From positions 14,010 to 78,009 of the forward strand of contig NMRB01000407.1 in the NCBI GenBank assembly GCA_002633025.1: a stretch of DNA of 64,000 nucleotides, written 5' to 3'. The stretch comes from Notospermus geniculatus (taxonomy: Eukaryota > Nemertea > Pilidiophora > Heteronemertea > Lineidae). A model generated the notes under the pieces. The model did no database searches, was not told the DNA's origin, and saw only the letters and a list, made by a program, of their open reading frames with translations. A program made the translations under genes and the position numbers. This document shows, piece by piece, positions 1 through 11,930 of the stretch; positions within the stretch are counted from its first letter, which is position 1; every line of letters starts with the position of its first letter.

Positions 1-17
1 AAATCATTGAAATTCAC

Positions 18-668
18 CTCACAGTATGCCCCATCTTTTCTGAAATTGTGGCTCCGTCCCTGCTGGTTACGATGTGCTGCCCTCTACCGTAGATATGATC
101 CCCATTGCACCTGTGGTCTTGGATGGCTACATTTTAGCTAAAAAAACACAACAATGTAGTGTGCTGTAACCATGACACTTTGTATGCGGGTTGGCAGTTT
201 ATAGTGAATATCACATCCGTGTATTGTATCAAAAACCCTGACTGTAGCAGTACCCGGTAGTCAGGTCACTGATTGCATAGTGTATTGACAATGATGGCAT
301 GGGTCCATGATCAATAAACACAGCTTTCTTACTCTGAATATCTGCATAAGAAACAAGTGCCATACAGTCCACGGTGATCTTGGTCATGGTTTCTTCCTGT
401 AAAATACGTGTGTATAGACCCACTTCCTGATTCTCAGGCCTTCATCCAGCACCCAAATATATAAACAACAAGCTTTAGGGCATTCGCCAGGCAGGCTGCA
501 CTGGCACCTCTCTTGACAGACACCGTCGCCAGGAGGACACATCCTCTCTGAGGACACCCATGTCAGCCCATAAAAAAGCCAGTGATTCCTGATCAATCTA
601 TCCTTTGTAATCTGGACACCCCTCTTCTGTGGACACTTGCCACAGGCCTGAATCAGTGTTCTCCACAC
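18..668 (-). other. Weak coding-like signal, possible exons of an unrecognised gene
   Basis: Three adjacent minus-strand open stretches. At 668-384 there is a Cys-rich run (CPPGDGVCQERCQCSLPGEC then PKACC). At 423-229 is an ordinary-looking stretch (ITVDCMALVSYADIQSKKAV...) preceded by an acceptor-like TTTTACAG. At 126-18 is a stretch reading ...GDHIYGRGQHIVTSRDGATI... that ends at a donor-like GTGAAT. Composition looks protein-like and non-repetitive, but I recognise no family. Chance open frames are a real alternative. Confidence 0.18.
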
Positions 669-679
669 CAGTTAAAAAA

Positions 680-768
680 AGGGCGGCCCCGCCCCTCTTA
701 AAAATACCGACGGCAAAATCCGCCCTTCTTAAAAATGGCCCGCCCCTCTTAAAAATTCGTCCGCCCTA
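680..768. repeat. Short degenerate tandem repeat, CGCCCCTCTTAAAAAT-like units
   Basis: Three to four GC-rich/A-rich units (CCCGCCCCTCTTAAAAAT and variants) in tandem. Another partial unit lies near 920. Likely part of a mobile element of unknown class. Confidence 0.5.
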
Positions 769-1225
769 ATATTTATGGTTTAGATCGCTCAATTATGCAT
801 CTCAGATGCTCAGAAAACGCATCTCAGAGCACTAAAATCCAAATTGTGCTGGGGAGGCCCCCAGACCCCCCGCCAGAAGGCGTCTCGTGCGGTACCTTCG
901 GCACCACGCCCACCACCGCCCCTCTTAGACCAAAACCTGTGGAGAATACTGCTGAACGTATTGCCGTTTTGTAGGAGTTCTTCTGTACATACAGGAAGTT
1001 TACAGTGTGGTGTGGTTTGGTGTACTCTTGCACTCAACAAATCATTTTATTGATGCTATTGATATAAATCATTGATATTATTGATACAAGGATATTCTTT
1101 TGACCATTTAATGGGCTGTGGAGTTCCAAATCTACTCTTTATGATGACAGCATGTTCAGAGCAAAACCAAGGCCTGTTTTTACTCATCAACAGTGTTTTT
1201 CTGCCAGAGGGGGGGAGAGGGGGGA

Positions 1226-1334
1226 TGTAAAGTGCTTAGAAAATGTACATACATGTAAAGTGCTTAGAAAATGTACATACATTAATGTAGCACTTTAATT
1301 TAATAAATATTATTATTATTATTATTATTATTAT
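1226..1334 (+). repeat. Duplicated 32-bp unit plus (ATT)n tail, retroposon-like 3' end
   Basis: GTAAAGTGCTTAGAAAATGT occurs twice in tandem, followed by TAGCACTTTAATTTAATAAA and (ATT)n. The pattern 'AAGCGCTTA..GCACTTTAATAAATATTATTATT' is common at the 3' ends of invertebrate SINE/LINE copies. Confidence 0.5.
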
Positions 1335-2136
1335 CCCCTCCTTAAAAATTTCAAGGAGGGGATATCCCCCTCAAGTTTGCAGACTAACCTTTTTCAAATA
1401 TCACTATTTTCACTTCACAATTTTCATGCAGAAGGAAGACTAATTTTGCATTTTGGAGTGTAAAAAATTACTCTGGAGGGCATTTTTAACAAAAAAAAAA
1501 CAACAAAAATTTGTTTGAAAATTTTTTTCAAACAAAAAGTTTTTTGAAAATTGTTTTTCTCCCCACTCCTTGAAAATCGTGGCGGAAACCCTGATCAACA
1601 TCAAAAAGGTAGGAATTCACTGTTGCCCACAAAAAAATATCGTATGTGTCGTCAAATATCAGTTTTTCTCTTCCTCTCTGATTCGATCGCCGTTCCCTCC
1701 CTGATCCCAACTGGTCGTCATGGTTACCCAATATCTCCGCCGTTCCATTTCTAGGCCCGAGGGAGCGATACAACATCGAGGAATTTGGTTCTCGCTTTCT
1801 CCGCCTTGGCACAAATCAAATCAGAGTTTGCATTTGAAATGTCTAATTAGATGTGCCATGAGTTGCTTCAGTTATTAGCCAAACTGATCCAGTGGTCCAC
1901 GTGTTGTGGGTCCACGTCGACTGCCAGCCCTCCGGGAACCATTCTATGGCAGAGATTTATGGTTATATCAAATTGAATTCATTGGGGACACAGCGATATT
2001 GAAAGTTGATTTGACGTGTATTGCTGATAGAAGTTGGTGTTATTCTGTGTGGCCTTGAGCCTTTAATATGTTCATACTCGAGTTTTTTTCGGGTCCGGAA
2101 CATCCGTACACTGATGAGAATGAATTACCACTCATG

Positions 2137-2589
2137 AGTCGTGTTTACACTGCCAAAAATTAAGTGAACTCGGACTGGTCCGAGTGCAGTATGGCAAAAA
2201 AGTGGCAGTGTAAACCTGCCAAGTGTATCCGGTCTGGACCACAAGTGAACCATACTGAGACCTGCAGAAGGAGGTGGTCTCGGTCCGGACCGAGTGCGGT
2301 ACCCCGACCAAATGTGCAGTGTAAACCTGACGCACTGCAAACTGAACCGAGTCCACTTACCTGGGACGGTATTGAGCATGCACGCAGTTCGTCCTTGCGT
2401 CACTTGCGGGAAAACCTGGCATGAGTCCATGCGAGTTTCTTACCTCCACTGAATGGAGAGCGATGCTTCAGGGACATTGCACGGTGACTCATCACTGCAG
2501 TCTAAACGGTACAAGTGAAGTGGACCTGGTCCGGTCCGAGTACGGTTCACTTCAACTGGACCGAAATGTTTGGCAGTGTAAACGCGGCT
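2137..2589 (+). mobile_element. MITE family A, copy 1 (GTTTACACTGCC ends)
   Basis: 453 bp with inverted ends (AGTCGTGTTTACACTGCC and GGCAGTGTAAACGCGGCT). Its interior is full of CGGTCCGAG-type motifs and inner copies of GGCAGTGTAAAC. Same family as 7251-7702 (opposite orientation) and, more distantly, 16204-16616. Confidence 0.85.
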
Positions 2590-3224
2590 TATAAGGTTGT
2601 GGCGATTCAGTTCACCCACAATTTAACAGGGTGATATCCATGCCATTAACCCAGTAGATTGCTCAGATTGTCTCTGGACTCTGTGGTCCATCGAGGTACT
2701 TGTCTGGGTAAACCGAGGGCTAATGGTGGACACAATCCTGCCACTGTTTCAACTCCCTCAGCATGAGATGGTTATCCCTCATCGAACTTGAGCTATATCT
2801 ATCTCCCACACACCATATGGCACAAGCCACATCAGCCACAGCATGACTGAGAGTAAGAGTAGATATACCGTTGCTATGATACTGATACTGCCTCCACACC
2901 GATTTAAAGTCTGTCGTGTGGAGGAGACTAAAGTACATTCCCCTCAGTTCAATATGTCCGCTACTTTGCCGGGAGGCAAGTACGTAGCTGTTGCGCTAAG
3001 ATGAATCCAATATTCTAGTGATGGCAAAACTGGGTTTGGTATTTGCGTTTGGAAAATCAGGCGATGCCAGACTTCACTTTTTCTTGCAACCCAATTCAGG
3101 GAACGTTTCTCAGGGTCCTAAGTTCGAAAATGGAAGATCTTCCCAGAAAAATTGTGGTCCAGGGTGCCTTAGATGTGATTTGCTTGCGTCTGGAAACATC
3201 TCGCCGTGTCCACAACCAAGTTAC

Positions 3225-3366
3225 CAGGGGCGGATCCAGGATTTGTTCCTGTGCTAGGAACATGGAAATTTGCGCCTAATTCCAGAATTTTGAGGTCGAT
3301 TTTACAGATTTGTTGGCCAAAAGGGGAGGCACGCGCCTGGTACGCCCCCCTCTGGATCCGCGCCTG
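3225..3366 (+). mobile_element. MITE family B copy 1 (CAGGGGCGGATCC), 5-bp TSD GTTAC
   Basis: 142 bp starting CAGGGGCGGATCCAGG and ending CTGGATCCGCGCCTG, flanked by identical GTTAC at 3220-3224 and 3367-3371. Internal A-rich sequence, no coding capacity. Same family at 17025-17303 and 47498-47671. Confidence 0.88.
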
Positions 3367-3561
3367 GTTACCTTCCTTTGATGTGAGAGGAAGTTCTGAT
3401 AACTTATCGATGGTATCCGATCGTTCAAATTATATTGACTTGCCCACGGTAACAAGCCAGATATAGCGCCACCTTCTCCGTCGTTGCAAATATCAGTGAA
3501 TTAAAGGGAGATTCTCATCAGCTGTGTTTGCTGGTGTCCACCTTCCTTTCCTTGATAACCT

Positions 3562-3902
3562 TAAAGACCGACGTACATCGCACTTGCGACTGGCAGCAAC
3601 TCAGGTAACATCCGGGGCGTTGAGGAGACTAGGTTTCGTTCAGAAAACTGGCACTGATCAGTCGCAAGCCCGCGTACATCGCAGTGACTAAATGAAACTG
3701 GGTACAACTAGTCGCTAGAAAGTTGAACATGTGCAACTCCCGGCGACAGGCAAAATCTCAGTTCCAGCGAGTCGCAAGGGTGTGTACATTGACCGTTTCT
3801 GGTGACTGATCAGTCACCTCCAGTTCCAGCTAGATCCTCCCAGTCGCCAGTAGCTCGGTGACTAGTTGTATCCAGTCGCAAGTGTGATGTACGCTAGGCT
3901 TT
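3562..3902 (+). mobile_element. Inverted-repeat element with GTACATCG / CGATGTAC ends
   Basis: Ends ACGTACATCGCACTTGCGAC (3571) and CCAGTCGCAAGTGTGATGTA (3872) are inverse complements with one mismatch. The interior repeats the 'AGTCGC...' theme. A shorter relative lies at 21370-21478. Confidence 0.7.
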
Positions 3903-4399
3903 ATAGCAGGCAGTTTAGACCCTTCAGAATGTTGCCAAGTTCTATATGTGGCTTCGCTCGGTTTACATCTAGCGACTCAACCACTTGGCTGTTGCTTTGC
4001 TGCCTGTTGCTGGTGGCCAGCAACGCCTTACGATCGCAATGTAGTCGTTGTGTTCTTTTCTAGCGATGCGACGTAAAAGTCATACAAAAAGCTGTTGTAT
4101 CATGAGATGTATGTGGACTTGTCTGTTCTCTGTCTCTTTTGGTGGATAGGCCATCAGGAGTGGTGAGCCCGAATCTACCTTTAAGATCTCCCGCGGCAGA
4201 CGTACCTTACACCAGATCAATATCCAACCTCCCGATACAAACACAACATTGCCATTGAAGCTGTCTTTGTAATCTATTTTATGTGATAGAGTTACTCTCA
4301 TTTTGTATGGCTTACCTTGCCAACCTTCAATATGCTCTCTTCTCCCGAGAGTTTCCAGGGAAACCTTTCAAAGGTTGAACTCGTGTCGCTGCCGAAGTC

Positions 4400-5015
4400 A
4401 AGGCGCTTGTCTGGTGAGGCTTGGGACTGCTTAATTCAGACTGTCTTGGCGTGGCCTTGGAGTCATTCATGTCTCATGTGGTAGGCTTGTGACTGCTTTA
4501 CCCAAGAGAGTCTAGCAGTTGCCGTGGAGTCCAGGTTCATCTGGTAAGTACAGGACTCTTGGCCCAGACTATCTAGGATTAACCTTGGAGCTGAGGTCCA
4601 TCTGGTAAGGCTTGGCATGCTTTGCCCAAGACAGCCTAGCAGTTGCCATGGAGTCCAGGTTCACCTGGTAGGCTTGGCATTGCTTGACCCAGACTATATA
4701 GCAGTGGCATTGGCCTTGGAGTCAAGGCTCATCTGGTAAGGTTTGGCACGGCTTGACCCAAACTGTCTAGCATTGGTCTTGGAGTCTAGGCTTGTCTGTT
4801 AGGCATGGGGCTGCTTAACCAAGACTCTAGCATTGGCCTTGGAATCAAGGCTCTCGTTTGGTAGGCTTGGGACTGCTTGGCCCAGACTGGATAGCACTGC
4901 CTTGGAGTTGAGGCTGATCCTGGTAAGGCTTGGCACTGCTTGACCCAGACTATCTAGCATTGACCTTCGAGTCCAGGCTTATCTGGTGAGGGCTTGGGAC
5001 TGTGGGACTGTGTAT
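4400..5015 (+). repeat. Tandem repeat, roughly 67-75 bp unit, about 8 copies
   Basis: Degenerate units with the recurring order 'GGCTTGGCACTGCTTGACCC - AGACTATCTAGCATTG - CCTTGGAGTC - AGGCTCATCTGGTAA'. Unit lengths vary. No coding meaning seen. Confidence 0.8.
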
Positions 5016-5612
5016 CCCTGGCTTTGAAGGCCATGATCAGAGACACTCAAAGATTCCTCACCACGCCAACCTGATGCTGGTTCCATAGGTAACCACCTCA
5101 AGCATTCCTGCATGTTTTGATACAAGAGCCAAGAGTTGCAGACACTTTTTACCGGCTGACCACTCCATTATTTTCAACTACAAGCCTGGCTAGCATCTCT
5201 AACCAACCAGGAACAATTTACATGGTTGGGTATCATGGGTTGAGCTCCCACCGTGTGTGGTTGTAAGTTTGAACTTCTCTGCTAAATGTAATTATTGCTG
5301 AAGGTATCCGCATGCTGCGGCCAGCTGGGAATTCATGTAGTTTTATTGCCTCTACACTCATTGGGATTGGGAAGGAAAAATTAGTCTGCAAAATGCAGCC
5401 AAGGCGAGCTTTCTCTCCAAGGAGCCTGAACAAAGGTCTACACATGATTGTGCACCGTGAAAAATCAAGGTCTCTGCGTGGTCAGTTTCGCCTTTGTACT
5501 AACGCTCCCCCTACTAAGTACTAGAGACCGATAGCCTAGCAATTTTAACCCTTGGTGCTTAAGAGGCGGTTTGTGGAGTAAATGTCTACTACACGTAGTA
5601 TGACTCGTGGCC

Positions 5613-5873
5613 TGGCAGTTCGAAAACGCCGAACTTGATACGCAGAACTCTACCCCAGTTTCGAAAAGACAGAACCGTAACCATTTTTTTCAAAATCGTC
5701 TAAATTTGTGATTTTATGCTCCAATCAGTCTTCGAACATGTCAACTTGTCTTGTTTGTTCACAGTTAGCGAAATATGGATCATATAGGTGATTTTGAAAA
5801 AAAGGTTACGGTTATGTCTTTTCGAAATTGGGGTACAGTTCGGCGTACCAAGTTCGGTATTTTCGAACTGCCG
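5613..5873. mobile_element. Long-TIR MITE with 9-bp target duplication (Mutator-like)
   Basis: 261 bp with inverted arms of about 65-75 bp beginning GGCAGTTCGAAAA (ends TTTTCGAACTGCC). Identical CTCGTGGCC flanks it at 5604-5612 and 5874-5882. Long terminal inverted repeats with 9-bp duplications are typical of Mutator-like elements (family knowledge); the assignment is inference. Confidence 0.82.
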
Positions 5874-6330
5874 CTCGTGGCCCTAGGCAAACATGCTTTG
5901 GGCTGTTCGTCATTCTGGCACTACCTTCAGAGAGCTGAATGGGATGCAGAAATAGACCTACTACCGCACAAAACATACCTAAGATTTTCCCACTGGCATA
6001 AACCTCTTCATTGAATGTTTAGAAAAAGATGGCAAGTGATCTATGATTGAACATCCGGATGATTGGTGAATGAGTGTTTCTTTCCAGGTGTGATTTATTC
6101 CTGATCATTGCTAAGCCAGGTAAACATGTACAGCACGATACATCAATATACCCAGGTGTTGTGCCGTTGAACGAGCAATCACATGGTATATTCCAGCGTG
6201 TTGTGGCCGGTACTCCATCATGTTGTGGCCGGCTGATGAGCTTGTATCACGAGATTCTGATCGGGTTTGACAAGATTCTATTCCTATGAGTAACTTCTGA
6301 AAAATGTGAGATGAATGCTTCATCTGTGTA

Positions 6331-6717
6331 AGGCCGTTTTTTTTTTATTACTTGGTTTACGGGACCGCCGACGTTGAAATTGCCAAATTCAGAAAAAAAA
6401 TAAAATTGGATTTTGGGTGTTTTTTTTTCTCCTCCGATCCTGTGCATAAAAATAAACCTCTGAAAAAAATAAAACTTCAAATTTCTCAGTTGTTTTTTCC
6501 TGCTGATGTTGTGTTTCAGCTTCTTGATGTCGAAAAAATAGTGATTGGGAGCCATCATGGTGGAAATATTTCTTCCTCCTCTTCTCCGTAGAGCATGTCA
6601 GGATATATTTCGAAAAAAATCAGTAATGTTGATTATTTTTTTTATTTTTTTCCCCCCTCCGACTTCAGATTTCCTACCAAATTTCCCGTAAACCAACTGA
6701 TTAAAAAAAAACGGCCT
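6331..6717. mobile_element. MITE with AGGCCGTTTTTT ends
   Basis: Left AGGCCG(T)10ATTA...GGTTTACGGG and right CCCGTAAACC...TTAAAA..CGGCCT are inverse complements over about 33 bp. AT-rich filler inside. An A/T-rich relic near 33660-33780 may be related. Confidence 0.7.
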
Positions 6718-6734
6718 AAAATGTTACAGCTATA

Positions 6735-7126
6735 CACAAGGAAATTTTCCTTATATCCATTGGATATCCAAAGATTTGGATATCCAATGGATATAGATTG
6801 GATATCCATTGGATAAAAAAAATTGGGTGACAGTTTGGATATCCAGTGATTGACATAGAATTTATATCCATTTCTCATAGATTTAATATAAAGGGCGCTA
6901 TGTGAAATTTATATAAATGTATAAAAAAAACATATAAACTCCAGTACTCAGGACAACTGATTTTCCCAAACGGAGACATCAAATGGATATCCATTGTATA
7001 TCAAATGTATATCCATTCTACATCCATTCTATATCCAGAAAAGGATCGTGGTGGATTTTTTGTCTTTTCTATGTCCATTGGATATCCAGTTCGGACATCC
7101 AATGGATATAAGGAAAATTTCCTTGT
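6735..7126. mobile_element. MITE rich in GGATATCC palindromes
   Basis: Inverted ends CACAAGGAAATTTTCC / GGAAAATTTCCTTGTG, then repeated TTATATCCATTGGATATCC. Inner short palindromes make it strongly self-complementary. AT-rich, non-coding. Confidence 0.78.
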
Positions 7127-7250
7127 GATAGTGAGGTGAATATCAGCTAGAACTGATTTTAATGATCTGTGTGAACCTGTGTAAGAGATGGGTCTGCTAA
7201 TGCAGGAGGAAACAGGAGCTACTGGATGCACTGTACTTGCCCTCGTCATG

Positions 7251-7702
7251 AGCCGCGTTTACACTGCCAAACATTTCAGTCCAGTTGAAGTGAACTGTAC
7301 TCAGACCGGACCAGGTCCACTTCATTTGTACGTTTAGACTGCAGCGATGAGTCACCGTGCGACATACCTGACGTATGCTCTCCATTCAATGGAGACAAGA
7401 AACGCGCGCGGAATGCATGCCGAGTTTTCCCGCGTGTGACGCAAGGACGAACTGCGCGCATGCTCAATACCGTCCCAGGTAAGTGGACTCGGTTCAGTTC
7501 GCTGTGCGTCAGATTTACATAGCACATTTGGTTAGAGTACCGTACTTGGTCCGGACTGAGACCACCTCCTTCTGCGGGTCTCGGTACGGTTCACTTTTGG
7601 TCCAGACCGGTTCCGCTTGGCAGGTTTACACTGCCACTTTTTTTGCCGTACCATACTCGGTCCGGTCCAAGTTCACTTGATTTTGGCAGTGTAAACGCGG
7701 CT
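7251..7702 (-). mobile_element. MITE family A, copy 2 (inverted relative to copy 1)
   Basis: 452 bp bounded by AGCCGCGTTTACACTGCC and its exact inverse complement. Shares most of its length with 2137-2589 in reverse orientation, including an internal CCTGGGACGGTATTGAGCAT-like block. Contains no transposase frame. Confidence 0.88.
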
Positions 7703-8430
7703 ATGGACCCAGAACCACAAATTGCCATCCTCAGTAAATCAGGCAAAATCAGGCCTGGTCCACCTACTCAGGTCCTCCATGACGGAAAAACCGCACTCTG
7801 ACGGAAGTCTGACATCATCGAACATATTTTATTCATTTGTCAATAAGACATAATTTTCATGTCATTGAACAGAGATGACTGTTCTTCTTTGTAAGTTCTG
7901 AATACACAAACTAAACAGGAAGTTTTCCTATTGTGAAGTTAGTGCCTCGACAGTAGGCCTACGGGGAATATTACACTTGATGATTGTGGGTTGTGCGAGT
8001 GACTGATCAGGCCTTTGTGGCACTGGTCTCCTTCATTAACTCACCATTCTTGCTAATGATTGGTTGCGTTTGTAGGAATCCACTTTAGGCCCTACCTCGA
8101 GGCGAAAAATGGGGGTCACGTTAAATGTAGGGGTATGTACACCTGTTTTATCAATATATCATATGTGTAGTATTAGTTAATCAACACTGATTTTGATACC
8201 CCGTTGCGGCAGAATATGGCACCATACCGCCAAAAAATCCATTACAAAAAAAGTATGTACAGCAAACGCAACATGGACTGTACGCCCACTTGGCAGCCAT
8301 GGGGACATTTTGGCAGCTGCTGGTTCTGGACTCAAAAAGTATTCTGTCTACACCACAGAACTCTCAGTTTGACCTTCACATTTTGCTGGGTTATAGACAA
8401 GAATCCCCAAAAAAATGCTCTCCCTACATG
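7703..8430. other. No gene or repeat recognised
   Basis: AT-moderate sequence with short chance open frames only; nothing assignable. Confidence 0.6.
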
Positions 8431-8821
8431 CAGGGTCCCGGCGCATCCTTGAAAAGTCTAAAAAGTCTTAAATATGAAAAAGCGTTTTCAAGGCCTTGAA
8501 AACGTCTGGAATTTCACACTTTTGCCCTTGAGGTCTTTAAAAAGTCTTATGAAAAAGCGTTTTCAAGGCCCTGAAAAGGTCTGGAATTTACAAACTTTTG
8601 CCCGTAAGGTCTTAAAAAAGTCTTAAATTTCATTTTCAGAGTGTTGTGAATTTTTAAATCTTGGTTATTTTTCTCAGAGAGTTGTAATTGCAGGCTACCG
8701 TCATCTATTGATTGCGGCGACTAGCCCATTGCCTAACCACATACTGGTATTAATTTTCCAATAAAAAGTCTTGAAAATGTCTTAAAAAGGTCTTTATTGA
8801 CACAGAGCTGCAGGAACCCTG
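8431..8821. mobile_element. MITE of AAAAAGTCTTAAA-repeat type, CAGGG...CCCTG ends
   Basis: Begins CAGGGTCCCGGCGCATCC and ends GCTGCAGGAACCCTG. The interior repeats GTCTTAAAAAGTCTT and AAAAGCGTTTTCAAGGCC. A direct duplication of about 100 bp lies within it (8460-8540 versus 8550-8620). Flanks CCTACATG / TACATATG are only partly alike. Confidence 0.7.
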
Positions 8822-10027
8822 TACATATGTAAGGTTATGCATGTTACATGCACAATGTTCTTCTTTCAAGAGGAACTCCTTGTGACCGGTTCTAAGAATA
8901 TTCAGAGAAATGCATTACTCATGGCACTGGTAGGTGCTGCCATCTGGGAGTGGAGGGTGGAACTCAAATTGTCCTACATGGTGAATGTGAATTGGACAGC
9001 TAGAGGATAGAGATGGTTTTATTCAGGTATGATTTATGATAGGTACTCTCCATGGCTTCATGGCCCGCAAGGATTTCACATCTCACATTCAGTCTGTACT
9101 GGGGGATGATTCCTTTGGCTTCGGCTCTCAGAGTGGCATAGCGGAACCATTGACACTTCTCTCAGGTTCTGGGTTAGACCCCTGGTTGGACCTGCATGCT
9201 CTTCATATGATAGACTTTCTTTGACATCTGTAGGTATTGTAGCAGTTGAAAAAGCCTAGGGTCCAATCTGGGTTTCCAACCCGGGACCTCGCGCTTCAAA
9301 GTCAAACGCTTTACCCGCCTGAGCTACATGTAACGGGAATTTCCTCGCTGACACTATTAGCTACAGTATGATTCAAACTCAGGCAAAGATACAGCGTCAT
9401 TAGAGACAAAAATGGCCTAGTTATTCAAACTTCTCAAATCCCAGGATGAAAGTTTCAAATGTTTTTCAGACGTTGGAGCATTTTTCATGTCTGACAGGAA
9501 ACGAATCAGCTGAGCTGCCTGGGGCTGCTGAGGAAAAGACATAGCAGTATATGATGGGGTTCATCTGCGAGGTCGACTCGTTCACTATGCTCCATGCATG
9601 TACAGAAAAGTTAGAAACAGCTCCAAATCACTGTCAATGATGGAATGCTCACGTTTTCATGACTACCCATTTTGTTTGCGGAAAATGTATAAAAAATATG
9701 CAGAATCCAATCTGCTTATTTTGCATGCGCTGATGAAGAATTGATACCGTTCACATGTTTTGTCATGGTTTATTCATTACCATGGTGACCGAATATGGAG
9801 TTTGACAATCATAGGCAGATCGTGACGATTCATTTAGGCCCCATTCATGTTTCTGAGTTCATGTGCAGCCATTTGATATTCAGCTCAACAAACCCATGTT
9901 CCGTCATCTACTATTCCAACTCCGATTTGTCATTCTGAATGTCTCAAATGGAGACGGTGTTCACCAGTCTAGAGCCTAGATGAGAGCCTAACAACAAATA
10001 CAACATTATTAGCTCTACTTGTGCAGA
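8822..10027. other. No gene recognised apart from the tRNA-like unit at 9262-9337
   Basis: Ordinary intergenic-looking sequence. A 62-codon open frame at 9036-9224 resembles nothing I know. Confidence 0.55.
9262..9337 (-). repeat. tRNA-like SINE head or tRNA pseudogene
   Basis: Minus strand reads GTAGCTCAGGCGGGTAAAGC ... CCCGGGTTGGAAACCC, i.e. A-box-like and B-box-like pol III elements spaced as in tRNA. The B box is degenerate (GGTTGGAAA). No full cloverleaf. Confidence 0.5.
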
Positions 10028-10206
10028 TGACGTCATCGCCATCTCGACGGTCAAATTGACGTCAAATGACGTCATCGACCCACGTGGCACACTTTTTCGT
10101 TGGCGCAAGTGGAGTGTGTGCGTTACTTCAACCATGATGCGATCTACACATGGCACAGTCTGTCGTCGACGTCAGCATGGTGGACCACCAGTCAAAAGTG
10201 ACGTCA
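10028..10206. promoter_or_regulatory. Cluster of four perfect CRE palindromes (TGACGTCA)
   Basis: TGACGTCA occurs at 10028, 10057, 10067 and 10199. This 8-mer is the CREB/ATF consensus. The cluster may be part of a repeat rather than a real enhancer; no nearby promoter is identified. Confidence 0.35.
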
Positions 10207-10257
10207 TAATGAGTCAATGCACAAGCTCTAGAGACAATATGGCACAAGCATATCTCC

Positions 10258-10420
10258 GGTAGGAGGAAACCGCAATACCTGGAGAAAACCTTGCTCTCAA
10301 AGAGAGTCACCCTCTCTATCACATGAAGAAGAGGTCCAACTGATGATTGAACCCGGTACCTCAGTGGTAAGAGGCAGTGATGTTGCCACTGCACCACTTG
10401 GACATCCCGGCCCAATGGTT
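10258..10420 (-). mobile_element. tRNA-derived SINE family 3, uninterrupted copy
   Basis: Minus strand carries GTGGTGCAGTGGCAACATCA (A-box region) and ACCGGGTTCAATCATC (B box). They are followed by body sequence (GAGAGTGACTCTCTTTG, GGTTTTCTCC) shared with 16918-17352. Confidence 0.7.
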
Positions 10421-10448
10421 GTTCCAAAGAAATTCACCATCTTTCAGT

Positions 10449-10689
10449 CAGTGTTCTGGCCAGGCCAGTTTCATGGGGCGGTACCGCCCTGTTCAAAATT
10501 CAGAGGTCATTTTACCACCCTGTTCAAATTTTTACCCGCCTGTTTTAAAATGTAACTTGCAATGCATTTTCTATTACAACACCCTGTTTGAATTTCACTC
10601 CCACCCTGTTTGAAAAATCTAGGGCCTTAAAATCATAGGAAAATGCAGTCATCCCACCCTGTTTAGAACTTTTTTTGGCTAGAACACTG
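10449..10689. mobile_element. MITE, CAGTGTTCTGGCCA ends, 5-bp TSD TCAGT
   Basis: 241 bp from CAGTGTTCTGGCCA to TGGCTAGAACACTG (one mismatch), flanked by TCAGT on both sides (10444-10448 and 10690-10694). Interior repeats CCACCCTGTTTGAAA-like units in tandem. Confidence 0.82.
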
Positions 10690-10694
10690 TCAGT

Positions 10695-11930
10695 GGTGAA
10701 TGTCAAGGTTGTTTGAAATTGTTGGCTTCTGCTGTTGTTCATCTGACAGCCTCTCATCTATGTTGTGTGCAATCTTCTCTGATCCTTCATCCTCCTTTAT
10801 TGTTGTATGTCACTGAGTACTGTTACCATTCACAATCGTCTTACCACCTACTCAAGAGTGATGACATCATTAATATCATCAGCAACAATTCGCCAATAGA
10901 ATTTCTTAAAGCATCGCTACAACCTCCAGAGATTAAAAAATCTAAGGTGTCATAATCGCCTCCTTTAATAACAGCAGGACAGAATTACCCATGAGCCTCC
11001 TGCACAAAGCAGTGATGAAGATTAAACCTCTTAATCTGATTTACTCGTAAATATCAATACGGCCAGCCCGCCTACGCGAATCTTGCATAATCGTACGCTC
11101 GCGAGGAACATGGGAAGGATTCTTTAACCAACGCCTCCGTGTGTCTTTGATGTCGTGTTCACCAATAGCTCGGGATCCCTGGAAAGGCTGGTTCTGGACC
11201 CTGAATGTCACGTGGAGGAAGATTTTCTTTTCTTTATGCTTCCGTTTTGAAAACACAGATTGTTAGAAGACAATCCAGCCTCCTGGTCCATTTCTGACAT
11301 AACATCTTCATGAAGGAGGTCTTATACTTTACGACGCCATACTCTTCGAATCATTTTGATTTCAAATTCATATTCTGTTCGTCGTTTGTTACCGCTGTCG
11401 TTACTGCGTTGTAGACAGGTGGATACCGTGATCGACGAAATCAATAACCCACTGTTGGATTCTGCGCTCCCCTTGCTTTCTGCACACCGGATACACTACA
11501 CTGGCTTCATGTACATTGCGCGTACATTTATTGATGGGTGTTCCTGTGCTGCAGCCTGCTCCGTAGATGCTGTCACAGGGGAACCCTGGAGGGCCGGATA
11601 CATCAGAGTAGGTTTGATCGTCTGTCGATTTCAACGTGATATGTTATTGTCATTCCTTATGTCATCTTTTGCGTCGTCTGCCTAAATTCTTCTTGTCTCT
11701 TCATCCTTGTTTCATTTTCCGGCTTCTGTCAACAGCCATATTGATCATGGTCGCCCATTCGCCAAATGAACGTCTCATAATGGAGGCCTCGGATATAGCG
11801 TCACATTTTCCTCGGTTCTGGAATCCTTTCTGGATGTCTGTACTCATGGTGATCTTGTACATCATTGTTGACTTCCCTGGATTGTATTTGTATTTGATTT
11901 TTCCATCAGGGCCGACGCCATAGCATTATT
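10695..11930. other. No gene recognised
   Basis: Contains a 109-codon open frame (11356-11685, +) with no recognisable motif or splice context. Treated as chance. Confidence 0.5.
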
